From Colwellia sp. M166 (lineage in GTDB: Bacteria; Pseudomonadota; Gammaproteobacteria; Enterobacterales; Alteromonadaceae): a stretch of 64,000 nt of DNA. The stretch lies in the NCBI RefSeq assembly GCF_024585285.1, contig NZ_CP040755.1, positions 2,170,001 through 2,234,000 of the forward strand, in the 5' to 3' direction. Below, piece after piece: positions 8,062 through 16,048 of the stretch (the stretch's first letter is position 1; each line of letters begins with the position of its first letter). Position numbers and translations under genes: made by a program. The notes below the pieces were generated by a model. It had not been told where the DNA came from, made no database searches, and saw only the letters and a program-made list of their open reading frames with translations.

Positions 8062-9810
8062 TGTGATTACCAAGGGATTGTGTCGGTCTAATTACCGAGC
8101 GACTTTGTCGTAAATAGCATATCAGCCAGTTGTTAAACTGGCTATGATTTATGCCTATTCTTACAACGCTTGCGACCTTGCAACTCTCAGTGCAGTGGTA
8201 TTCAAATTGTTTCTTAACCACATGCTACGCACACCGCCTGCGCTAATATCAATACCGAGGGCTTCAGTCAGCTTGATGGCCACTTTCTGTTGACCAAGGT
8301 GGGGATGCTCAACGGAGAATTTTACGACTGCATCTTCGATGGCTTTATCTACACAGTTTTTATGTCTTATATCGGGAGTTTCTTGGCGTTTTAAGGCATC
8401 AGGACCGCCTTGCTTAACCAGTCTTAAGTGTCGGTGAATAGTGTCTCGTGAGACGCCACTTTGTCGTGAAGCTGCACTGATACTTCCAAGCTTTTCGATT
8501 AATGCCAACACCTCTAGTTTCTTTTGTACTGTTAAGTCTTCTGATTCAAGCTTACTTGGCTCATTTACTTCAGATACCTTGAGTTGCCGCCCTGCGAAGT
8601 GTGCGGTGAAGCCTTTCTTGCTGGTGTTTCGGATCTCAATTTTCTGATTAGCTATGGAATGTTTTAGCGGTGAATCAATCAAATAGAACTTGTTACCGTA
8701 GCTGAAGGTGTGGTCATTGCGGATCTTACGATGGTCTTTAATGACGCAGATATCATCAAGGTTGGTGTGTTTCGATAATGGTGTAAATTCAGGCGCTTGC
8801 TTTGATTTCACTTGAATTCTAGACTGCCAGAATTGTGGGATGAATACATGTTTCAGGTATGCATTAGCACTGGCTATATCTTTAATATTGTTAAGCCTTA
8901 GCTCAGGTACAAGGCGGTCTTGAAATGTATCAAAGGCACGTTCAACACGGCCTTTACCTTGAGGCGAATTGGCGAAGATAATCTCAATACCCAATTCTTC
9001 ACATGCACGCTGCATTTGTGAGAAGTTGCAACGCTTAGGGCCGCCGAAGATACCCGCTCTATCCACGTACAGCGTTTTAAACACGCCCTTAGTTTCGATG
9101 CAATCTCGCATGACTTTCATACAACCAGCGGTGGTTTCAGATGGGAAGAACTCTGCATGTACTTCACTGGTGGCATCATCAATCATCGCAATCAAACAAT
9201 GCTTCTTATCGCCAAACCAACGATGGGGACTACCATCCATCTGCATCATTAAGCCCGGCGCTGCCATACGCTCTCTGCGTTTTCGAACATTGCTACGTCT
9301 TCGTTTGGCTCGTTTAACGTGATGAATATCATGTGCCCAACCGCGAAGGGTTTCACGCTTAATAACAATGTTCTCATTCGTAGCTAATTGTTCAGCCAAG
9401 TGCAACAGATTCAAATCGTAATATTTTTCCTGAATCAATTTTTGAACCGCTTTTTTTATTGATACCGGCGTTTTGTTGGGTGGGGCTTTGCCACTGTTAC
9501 CATGCACAACAAACTGAATACCGACTTTCTGATATCTCTTCACATAGCGTTCTATTGAACGTCTAGACTTACTGAGTAACTTAGCAGCATTGGCAATTGT
9601 TATTCTGCCTTCAACCACTTTGGCAATTATATCAACGGTTAGTTGAGCTTTAGAATCCATCACAATCATCCTCAACATGCCTTCTAGTATTCAAAAACAA
9701 GAACACTAACAAACATGTAAAAAAGAGACCGACAGTTTCCCTTGGTAATTAGCAATTACGACAGAATTGCTTGGTAATTAAGATACGACAAAGTCGCTTG
9801 GTGTTAACAG
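8062..9810. mobile_element. IS1202-like (ISNCY) insertion sequence, 1749 bp, with 16-bp target duplication
   Basis: The ends start with TGT and form imperfect inverted repeats (ACCAAG.GA.T.TGTCG). The repeat unit occurs more than once at each end: left at 8066-8087 and 8091-8112, right at 9728-9749, 9757-9778 and 9785-9806 in the opposite orientation. Such arrays are probably transposase binding sites. A 16-bp direct duplication borders the element exactly. Long target duplications are known for part of the IS1202 family. The single gene looks intact, so this copy may be active, and the unmutated duplication points to a recent insertion. Confidence 0.88.
8161..9660 (-). CDS. IS1202/ISNCY-family DDE transposase
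   Basis: About 499 residues. The N-terminus carries a helix-turn-helix region (ITIANAAKLLSKSRRSIERYVKRY is a typical IS recognition helix pair). The catalytic core shows the DDE triad: D in MQMDGSPH, D in LYVDRAGIFG, and E in GKGRVERAF. A second helix-turn-helix (SISAASRQSGVSRDTIHRH, about residues 405-425) lies after the core, and a short conserved tail ends with SMWLRNNLNTTALRVAR. Length and motif order fit the IS1202 group. I choose ATG 9660 (MDSKAQ); TTG and ATG codons up to 18 bases upstream are also open. No frameshift is seen. Confidence 0.9.
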   Translation of the reverse strand: MDSKAQLTVDIIAKVVEGRITIANAAKLLSKSRRSIERYVKRYQKVGIQFVVHGNSGKAPPNKTPVSIKKAVQKLIQEKYYDLNLLHLAEQLATNENIVIKRETLRGWAHDIHHVKRAKRRRSNVRKRRERMAAPGLMMQMDGSPHRWFGDKKHCLIAMIDDATSEVHAEFFPSETTAGCMKVMRDCIETKGVFKTLYVDRAGIFGGPKRCNFSQMQRACEELGIEIIFANSPQGKGRVERAFDTFQDRLVPELRLNNIKDIASANAYLKHVFIPQFWQSRIQVKSKQAPEFTPLSKHTNLDDICVIKDHRKIRNDHTFSYGNKFYLIDSPLKHSIANQKIEIRNTSKKGFTAHFAGRQLKVSEVNEPSKLESEDLTVQKKLEVLALIEKLGSISAASRQSGVSRDTIHRHLRLVKQGGPDALKRQETPDIRHKNCVDKAIEDAVVKFSVEHPHLGQQKVAIKLTEALGIDISAGGVRSMWLRNNLNTTALRVARSQAL

Positions 9811-9826
9811 AATTAGATGTAGTAGC
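9811..9826. repeat. Target-site duplication, right copy
   Basis: Identical to 8046-8061. From here to 10098 no gene is visible; a GTTAGGC stands alone at about 10071, without a partner that would make an integron attC site. Confidence 0.9.
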
Positions 9827-10098
9827 TCATATCTGATCTTACAGTTTCGATGAATAGGTTTAGACTTCATCTGACAGACAGCTATGAGCGACAAGCGGAC
9901 AGTGATAGATTATGATGTTTGAAGGCTAAACTCGGTTTCCTTCGAGGCTATTGTTTGAATAATGTATCAAGTATTTGTAAGTAATAGGCTATCCCCCTAA
10001 ACTTAAAATTGAATTTAGTGGAACAACTTTCAAAGATCAATTAAAGTTGATTGGTAGTTTTAGTTAGGACGTTAGGCAACAAAATAAAGGAATAAGTA

Positions 10099-10662
10099 AT
10101 GACCGATGAAGTCAAGAATTGTCCATTCTGTGGCGAAAAAATATTAGCTGTTGCAAGGATATGCAAACATTGCCGCTCTGATCTTGAACAAGATGCAACA
10201 GATAAAGCATCCACAAAACCAGCTGTTGATTACGGTATCTTTCTGCTAGCAATCCCTGTAGTGACAACAATGCTAATTTGGTTTTGGGTGTCTGGCATGA
10301 ATTTATTCCAGTCACCCAGCGAAACAATGGTGCTTCTAATGTTGACAACTGTACTAGGCACAGCAATTGTTGCCGCAATGGAAGCAAGTAAAGTCGGAAT
10401 GAAAACGGATCGAAAGAAAGGCACTTATAGTGCTACTTCGTGGTTTTTCATTATCTCTTTGCTCTGGATTATTGGTTACCCAGTTTACCTGTACAAACGT
10501 AAGCACTACGGGCTAACTAATCGTTTGATAGCAGGTATTCTTATAGGTATTATCTTTGTTGGTAGCTGGAGTGTGATTAATTCTGCTATCGAAGCCAAAA
10601 AGGCAGAAATAAGGGATAACCTCCAAGAAATGCAACAAAGGTTTGAACCGTATGTCAGGTAG
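10099..10662 (+). CDS. Zinc-ribbon membrane protein of unknown function
   Basis: A 187-residue protein with an N-terminal zinc ribbon (CPFCGEKI and CKHC, residues about 8-28) and then four hydrophobic segments at about 47-67, 76-96, 112-130 and 142-160. It ends with a charged helical tail (about 163-187). Proteins of this plan (zinc ribbon followed by membrane helices) are common and mostly uncharacterised. The start has a good site, AAAGGAA, 6-7 bases before ATG. It lies alone in the island, rightward, and no partner gene can be named. Confidence 0.75.
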   Translation: MTDEVKNCPFCGEKILAVARICKHCRSDLEQDATDKASTKPAVDYGIFLLAIPVVTTMLIWFWVSGMNLFQSPSETMVLLMLTTVLGTAIVAAMEASKVGMKTDRKKGTYSATSWFFIISLLWIIGYPVYLYKRKHYGLTNRLIAGILIGIIFVGSWSVINSAIEAKKAEIRDNLQEMQQRFEPYVR

Positions 10663-10943
10663 TTACTTAGCAAAGCCGCCAATGTCAAAAGTTGCAGTAA
10701 ACAGTATTCTGAAACCAGTGGGTTACGGTGCTTTACCTTTTTTTAAAATTTGCTTTCAGTATTTCCGATTGAATAAGCTTCTTTAATAGTCAGGAAATCA
10801 ACTGATGTTTATTATTCGAACACTTACGTATATAGGTGAATACTTTCTAAATTCAATATGGATATTCAGAGGGTAGTAACAGAGCGATTATGCAATAACT
10901 GTGTATCGTATAAGTAATAAAATGTTCGCTATGCAGAGGGTAT

Positions 10944-11381
10944 ATGGAGAAAGATGAGTTTTTTCTCAAGGTTTCGAGAGCATTGTCAGGATGTCAGATG
11001 ATAGAAATGGAGTTGAAGCTCTACTTGTCTAATGCTGTCGCTCTCATAAATAAGCGTTTGGGCAATCGAATGTTTTGTGGAATGTCAGGCGACGATTTTC
11101 AAAACCATTCTCTAGAGAGACTGATTACTGAATTTAAGAAGTTTTCCGACAATGGAACACTTATTAAACGTCTCAACAAGTTTAAAGACGAACGAAACTT
11201 TCTAAGTCATAAAGCAATTGCATCGTGTATGGACCCGCACAATGGTTACCAAGGGCTTCAAGCCGCTTCTCTTGACGAACGTTTGTTAAAAATAGAGAAA
11301 GAGGCGTCAGATATAACCCATACTATTCATGAAGAATCAGCGAAGTTTTTGGGATACTTGTTATTTGAAGATGAAGTATGA
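10944..11381 (+). CDS. Small HEPN-like protein with R-x4-H motif
   Basis: A 145-residue helical protein. It contains ERNFLSHKA (about residues 88-96), which matches the R-x4-H signature of HEPN nucleases, preceded by a long helix with FKKFSD.GTLIKRLNKFKD. An N-terminal segment, QMIEMELKLYL, recalls HEPN/DUF-type proteins in which the first helix packs with the motif helix. No recognisable antitoxin (minimal nucleotidyltransferase) lies beside it; an IS256 relic begins 38 bases after the stop and may have replaced one. The start has AGAGGG upstream. A toxin role is possible but rests on one motif. Confidence 0.6.
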   Translation: MEKDEFFLKVSRALSGCQMIEMELKLYLSNAVALINKRLGNRMFCGMSGDDFQNHSLERLITEFKKFSDNGTLIKRLNKFKDERNFLSHKAIASCMDPHNGYQGLQAASLDERLLKIEKEASDITHTIHEESAKFLGYLLFEDEV

Positions 11382-11418
11382 TGCAGTACTAACGATTAGT
11401 TTCATGGAGGACGTTCAG

Positions 11419-12134
11419 AATTCTGTGTCAGCCTAAATTGCTAAATATCTAGCACACCATCTAACCTACCTTCGAAGTGGATGGCCAATTGCGACAATGT
11501 CAGATTCCAATTATGGATTGGCATTGTCCATTTCTAAGCATTCAATATACCTGCATACAATAATTTCATCAAGCTGTTTTCATTAGGGAATGCTCCCTTA
11601 ATCTTGGTGAGTCGCCTAAACTGACGATGTACAGCTTCAATCGCATTCGTGGTATAAATAGCTTTACGCACATAATCTGGATACTTGAAGTAAACCGACA
11701 GATTGCCCCACTTACGACGCCAAGACTCGAATCAGCTGGTCTGTCACGGCAGTGATGGTGGCCTCGAATATCTCGATAGCTCATACCTAAAGCAAACATA
11801 GGTAGGATTTTTTCATCAATTTCGGGCGTTAATTTGGTTTGGTTCTTTTTAACTAGTTGAGGTTCAAACGTGCCTGAGCGGTCTCTGGGCGTTTCAAGTT
11901 CGAATTGACCTATAGATGACTTAACTGTTTTTTTGGTTGAACCATTTTTACGGTTAACTTGAGTCTCAGATGCTAGGTGCTGCTCAATTCGGCTTTAAGA
12001 GCCGCTTCAGTGAGTTGTTTGTTCGCCAGTAAGACCTTTACCAGCTTGAAGTTCAGTTAATGCTTTGTTGAAGTCGAAAGATTGAGTTATGTGTCACTCC
12101 TGTTTTCTTAATAATATTGAAATGACACAGATTT
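11419..12134 (-). mobile_element. IS256-family insertion sequence relic (internally deleted, frameshifted)
   Basis: Pieces of an IS256-type transposase can be read leftward: MTQSF-like start (now ATA), GKGLTGEQTT, then IGQFELETPRDRSGTFEP, PEIDEKILPMFALGMSYRDI, and after a deletion WGNLSVYFKYP and TNAIEAVHRQFRRLTKIKGAFP. Frames shift at about 11985 and 11740, and the catalytic middle is missing. Ends carry an inverted repeat: AATTCTGTGTCA at 11419-11430 against TGACACAGATTT at 12123-12134. At about 716 bp it is roughly half of a full IS256 element and cannot move by itself. Confidence 0.85.
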
Positions 12135-12184
12135 CTAAACACTACCCGAAAAGCATTAAAGCTCCAACGTCCCCACTTATTGGT

Positions 12185-12574
12185 CTAACTACGGCGTCTC
12201 GTATTTCTGCCTGATAACACTGTCAACTGAACTATTTTTAAAATAATACCAGAAGTTGTGTAACCGCTAACTTCCACCTCATGGTTTTTATTATCACCCC
12301 AGTATTTAAAATATATTGTTCCGCAACCCTTATAAAAATCCAAGAATAAGTATTCTGTGTAGTCATAAACCCCTAAATCAGCAAAAAGGTTTAATACATT
12401 TATATTATGCACCGTACATGCACCTTTGTTGCTCTCATAACCACTCATATCAAATCGAAGCTTAGTACTTTTTACACCATCAAATTGATTCAGACGTCCC
12501 TTTACAAAGGCTTTTAACTCTTCATCTGACATATCCATAATATTGTCTACGCCAGTTCTACCTTGACTATCCAC
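12185..12574 (-). CDS. Unknown 129-residue cargo protein
   Basis: The frame begins with GTG at 12574, which stands 6 bases after a strong AAGGAG; an ATG one base upstream is out of frame and meets a stop within ten codons. The protein is soluble and mixed alpha/beta, with acidic and aromatic stretches (YDYTEYLFLDFYKGCGTIYFKYWGD is the most notable region, about 70-92, written here only in part: YDYTEYLFLDF). I do not recognise the family. It lies between the IS256 relic and the IS21-like element. The basic last residues (RNTRRRS) could come from shortening near the relic edge 50 bases away. Confidence 0.55.
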   Translation of the reverse strand: MDSQGRTGVDNIMDMSDEELKAFVKGRLNQFDGVKSTKLRFDMSGYESNKGACTVHNINVLNLFADLGVYDYTEYLFLDFYKGCGTIYFKYWGDNKNHEVEVSGYTTSGIILKIVQLTVLSGRNTRRRS

Positions 12575-12741
12575 ATCACACTCCTTAATTGTTAGTAATA
12601 TTATTTACTCTATTAATTAATAACATTGGAACATTTCAATTCATTTCCAACATTAGTAAAACTGCGTAATATCATGAAGCCGATCGGTCAATACTATTCA
12701 AGCCGATCACTTTTTTGTCTGCCAGTAGACCTTAGTAAAAT

Positions 12742-13506
12742 CTAACTTGAGTGATCGCCATCAGTCAAGGAATTTAGTTTTTTTCGCATCGATTCGCCTT
12801 TTAATTCCAACTTTATTGCTCCGTGAACAAGCCGATCTAGGATCGCATCAGCATGTGTCGATTCTCCGATCATTTCATACCAATTTTCTATCGGTAATTG
12901 GCTGGCAATTAAGGTCGATTTTGTGTCATATCTCGCATCAATTAATTCCAGTAAATCACTGCGTTGTTGAGCTGTTAATGGCTCTAATCCCCAATCATCT
13001 AGGATCAGTAAATTGGCAGAGCTAAGCTTGTTGATCAGTTTTCGATAACTACCATCGGCTTGCGCTAAGAACATCTTTTCTAATAGCTCTTTAAGCCTAA
13101 AATAATAAACGCTACTCCCTTGTTGGCAGTGGTTTTGACCAAGAGCACAAGCGAGGTAAGTTTTGCCACACCCCGTTGCTCCCGTGATCAAAATGTTTTG
13201 GTGAAGGCGTAGCCATTCACCTTGTGCTAATGAACGGATCTGAGTTTTATCTAGTTGTCGTGCTGCGCCATAGTTGAGTTGAGCAAGCGTACCGCCAACT
13301 CTGAACTTTGCTTGTCGAGTTAGGCGGTCAATTTTACGCTGATCACGCTGAGTTATTTCATGGTCAAGCAATAAGCTTAGTCGCTCTTCGAAGCTTTGTT
13401 CAACGTAGAGATTGGGTTGCTCATATTGCTGCAATAGTGCATCACGTATACCGCTTAGCTTTAAGTTACTTAACTGGTTATTGACTTGTTGATTGATATT
13501 TTGCAT
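12742..13506 (-). CDS. istB: IS21-family helper ATPase IstB
   Basis: A 254-residue AAA+ ATPase related to DnaC. Visible are the Walker A motif GATGCGKTYLA (about residues 108-118) and Walker B LLILDDWGLEP (about 166-176), followed by the sensor region TLIASQLPIENWYE. IstB directs the transposase IstA to target DNA. Length is usual for the family, and no break is seen. It follows istA by 28 bases and is probably cotranscribed. Confidence 0.93.
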   Translation of the reverse strand: MQNINQQVNNQLSNLKLSGIRDALLQQYEQPNLYVEQSFEERLSLLLDHEITQRDQRKIDRLTRQAKFRVGGTLAQLNYGAARQLDKTQIRSLAQGEWLRLHQNILITGATGCGKTYLACALGQNHCQQGSSVYYFRLKELLEKMFLAQADGSYRKLINKLSSANLLILDDWGLEPLTAQQRSDLLELIDARYDTKSTLIASQLPIENWYEMIGESTHADAILDRLVHGAIKLELKGESMRKKLNSLTDGDHSS

Positions 13507-13534
13507 AAGATTTCCTTTGGTTTGTTAGTTTTGA

Positions 13535-15097
13535 TTAATGGTAATAGTTGTTGCCGCGGATATTTTTATGATCAATATCTTGTAGTAAATCACCTTGAGC
13601 TTGTGGCAAGGGTTGCTTATCCAAGCCCTTTTCTAAAATGTTTTTTACTTGTTTTACGCGAGTAACACCTGTGGCTAATGCGCGATGACAGGCTGCTTCA
13701 AGACGTTGGTCAGTAAACTTCTTACCTAGGCTTAATAACCCCATACAAGCACGGTAGCTTTGCTCTGGATGCTTTTTAGCTTGCATCAATTGCATAACAA
13801 ACTGCTCCGTTGAACCACCGAACTTAGCTGCCCAACGTTCGAACCGTTGTGGTGACCATTGCTGCTGCTTTTGATGAGCTATTGGCATATGTAGATCAAG
13901 CGTGGTGTGTGCACCTTCTCGGTGTGATCTTGGGTGAACGGCTACTTGAACACCCTGATGGTAAAGTGTCACCAGTTGACCTGTGGCATGGGCTTCAAGC
14001 TTTTGTTTGATCAAGGTATGAGGTACTGAGTAGTAGTGTTTTTCAACTTCGACATGATAATCAATATGCACGCTTACTTGTTTGACTAAGGTGTAACTGT
14101 AAGCCTGTGTGGGTAGTGGTTTGAGAGCAGGTTTATCAATGGATTCAAACTGACTGAGCCTTGAACCAGGGTGCTTCTTCATTTTCCGCTGGTTTAAGTC
14201 GACAAGCAGTTTTTGTATCTTTAGGTTTAATTGGCGCAAGCTAAAGAAGCTTTCATTGCGAAGCCGTGCCATTATCCAGCGTTCGACAATTTGCACACCC
14301 ACTTCTGCTTTGGCTTTATCCTTGGGCTTATAAGGTCTAGCAGGCACAATGACCGTATCATAATGTGTCGCCAATTGTTGGTAGGTTGGATTTAAATCAG
14401 GCTCATATCGACAAGGTTTAGTTACCGCACTTTTTAAGTTGTCAGGGATTACCAGCTCTGGCACACCACCAAGAAACTCAAAACAGCGAGCATGACTCAT
14501 CACCCAATCTTCTAGCTTTTGGCTATACGTTGCCTCCGCATACGTATAATTAGATGCGCCCATAACTGCGACAAACACTTGAGCTGTACGGTATTCACCT
14601 GTACTAGCATCAACAATATTCATAGTTGGGCCGCAGTAATCAACAAACAGTTTTTCACCTGCTTTATGGTTTTGTCGCATGGACGGTTTTTGACATTTAA
14701 GCCATGCCTTGTACTGTCGGCAGAAGTGGGTGTAACTGTAAAATCCTTCCTCGTGTCGCTCTTTGTATTCTTGCCAAAGCAGCAATAGCGTCATGGTTTT
14801 GGGTCGCAGCTCCTGCTGAACTAACAACCAGTCAGGAATACTAAAGCCTTTTAGTCGGGGCTTTGTTTTGAAGAATGCTCGTTGCAGAGAATGATCATCC
14901 CATTTTTCATCAAGCGGCCAGCAAGTGATACCTAACTCTGCTGATTTACAGGCATATTTAGAAACAATTGAAGGTGAAATAGATAAGCTGTTTGCTATCT
15001 TTCGATGACTGAGTTTACAGTCGTATTTTAGTCTTAAAATCTCTTTAAGTTTACGCATTGAAATAGGTGCCGTTGGCATGGTTATTCTCATCATCAA
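13535..15097 (-). CDS. istA: IS21-family transposase IstA
   Basis: A DDE integrase of about 510 residues. It begins with a helix-turn-helix region (LSHRKIANSLSISPSIVSKYA, about residues 35-55), then the RNase H-like core with D in LFVDYCGPTM, D in VIPDNLKSAV and E in KAKAEVGVQI. The C-terminal region (about 330-420) binds DNA in the family. The frame could start at several ATGs (15097 or 15079); MPTAPISMRK looks like the usual start. It is intact, so the element may be active. Confidence 0.92.
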   Translation of the reverse strand: MMMRITMPTAPISMRKLKEILRLKYDCKLSHRKIANSLSISPSIVSKYACKSAELGITCWPLDEKWDDHSLQRAFFKTKPRLKGFSIPDWLLVQQELRPKTMTLLLLWQEYKERHEEGFYSYTHFCRQYKAWLKCQKPSMRQNHKAGEKLFVDYCGPTMNIVDASTGEYRTAQVFVAVMGASNYTYAEATYSQKLEDWVMSHARCFEFLGGVPELVIPDNLKSAVTKPCRYEPDLNPTYQQLATHYDTVIVPARPYKPKDKAKAEVGVQIVERWIMARLRNESFFSLRQLNLKIQKLLVDLNQRKMKKHPGSRLSQFESIDKPALKPLPTQAYSYTLVKQVSVHIDYHVEVEKHYYSVPHTLIKQKLEAHATGQLVTLYHQGVQVAVHPRSHREGAHTTLDLHMPIAHQKQQQWSPQRFERWAAKFGGSTEQFVMQLMQAKKHPEQSYRACMGLLSLGKKFTDQRLEAACHRALATGVTRVKQVKNILEKGLDKQPLPQAQGDLLQDIDHKNIRGNNYYH

Positions 15098-15334
15098 AAA
15101 TGAAAAGAATAACGGTTAGAAACACCTACTGGATAGACAAAAATGAGTATAAATTGAACGATACCATTCAAGCCGATCACTCAATACCATTTTGACCAAA
15201 AAGTGATCTGCATCGATGGTATTGAGTGATCGCGATGGATAGTATTAAGTGATCGGCTTAGATGGTATTAGGTGATCGCGATGCATGAGAATATGCAAAA
15301 ACATCATGGTATCCAATAACTTTTTAAAAACATA

Positions 15335-15450
15335 TCAAATACGTGGATCTAATCCTGAGTTTTTAAATTCAAACACATTTAAATTTTCATCAACATCTTC
15401 AGCTCGTGATGGAAATTCGATTGCGAACTCATTTAAACAGTCAAAAGCTA
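15335..15450 (-). pseudogene. Fragment of a gene related to the 6189-6638 protein
   Basis: Read leftward, the region gives LNEFAIEFPSRAEDVDEN, then VFEFKNSGLDPR and a stop. The SGLDPR words are encoded by GGATTAGATCCACG, within a 17-base stretch shared with 6571-6590. No start codon is seen (a TAA lies a few codons upstream) and the body of the protein is missing. It is likely what remains of a second copy or of the displaced 5' part of the other gene. Confidence 0.5.
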
Positions 15451-15548
15451 TTTCTTAAAAGAATACAATGCTAGTTTGATTGAATTAGAACGCTATCTAA
15501 TCTGAACTGATGTACTGTTACAAACGGAGTAAGTTAATGTAGCTAAAA

Positions 15549-16046
15549 TTAACTTCGATTCTTTGCTGGTAACCCACTATCAATAGTTGCAGCAAGCTTA
15601 TTCAAATCAACACCATCCATCTTCTGAAGATTATGCTGCCACCTAGCAAACCTTTCAAGCAACATGTCATTATGGGTACTTAACCTATTGTTCTCTGAAG
15701 AAAGCCTTTCGTTCTCGTTTTCAAGCTTTTCAACTCGCTTTATAAGTTCAGCAATGGTTGCATCATCATTGTCCAAATTTTCCAAAAGCTGGCTTAATTT
15801 ATCAGAGCTATCGAATATCGATTTAGCCTCTTCAATAGCAATTGATTTCTTGTTTCTAAGCTCTTCTTTCTTTAAGCCAAATGCATGTTTGATTTCATCA
15901 TGCTTTGTGTAAGTGTGCCTTGATGGGGGACGTTTTAAGCCCAATTCTGATTGAAGCCTTTCAGAAAGAAGATCATATGTAAGCTTACCGCTCCAACCAT
16001 CAATGATCGCTAGAATCGTTTCTTTATTATCTGTTACAAAAGCCAT
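15549..16046 (-). CDS. Small coiled-coil protein of the recombinase operon (GmtX/TnpC-like)
   Basis: The product has 165 residues and is the last gene of a four-gene leftward operon. The N-terminal part (LTYDLLSERLQSELGLKRPPSRHTYTKH) looks like a winged or helical DNA-binding domain, of the kind seen in Tn554 TnpC and GmtX-type proteins. A coiled coil runs from about 95 to 135 (ELIKRVEKLENENERLSSEN). I start at ATG 16046 with GGAGGAG five bases upstream, and not at GTG 16052 within the stop of the gene before. In Tn554 the small third protein orients or stabilises recombination; a similar role here is inference from position and size. Confidence 0.75.
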   Translation of the reverse strand: MAFVTDNKETILAIIDGWSGKLTYDLLSERLQSELGLKRPPSRHTYTKHDEIKHAFGLKKEELRNKKSIAIEEAKSIFDSSDKLSQLLENLDNDDATIAELIKRVEKLENENERLSSENNRLSTHNDMLLERFARWQHNLQKMDGVDLNKLAATIDSGLPAKNRS

Positions 16047-16048
16047 TA

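Larger units (their letters stand above)
12675..15285. mobile_element. IS21-family insertion sequence, about 2.6 kb
   Basis: The element carries istA and istB, both leftward. The ends start with TG and show repeated copies of a motif like AGTGATCGGCTT / GTATT.AGTGATCG: two at the left (12675-12712) and several at the right (15213-15285), with an additional opposite-oriented copy at 15160-15190. Repeated terminal motifs are usual for IS21. A target duplication is not clear from the flanks (…ATCA versus TGAG…), so the exact limits may be a few bases off. Confidence 0.82.

Noticed and set aside
10060..10100. GTTAGGC before the zinc-ribbon gene, as an integron attC site
   Set aside because: Only one 7-base core is present; there is no paired RYYYAAC core or foldable attC between it and the neighbour gene.
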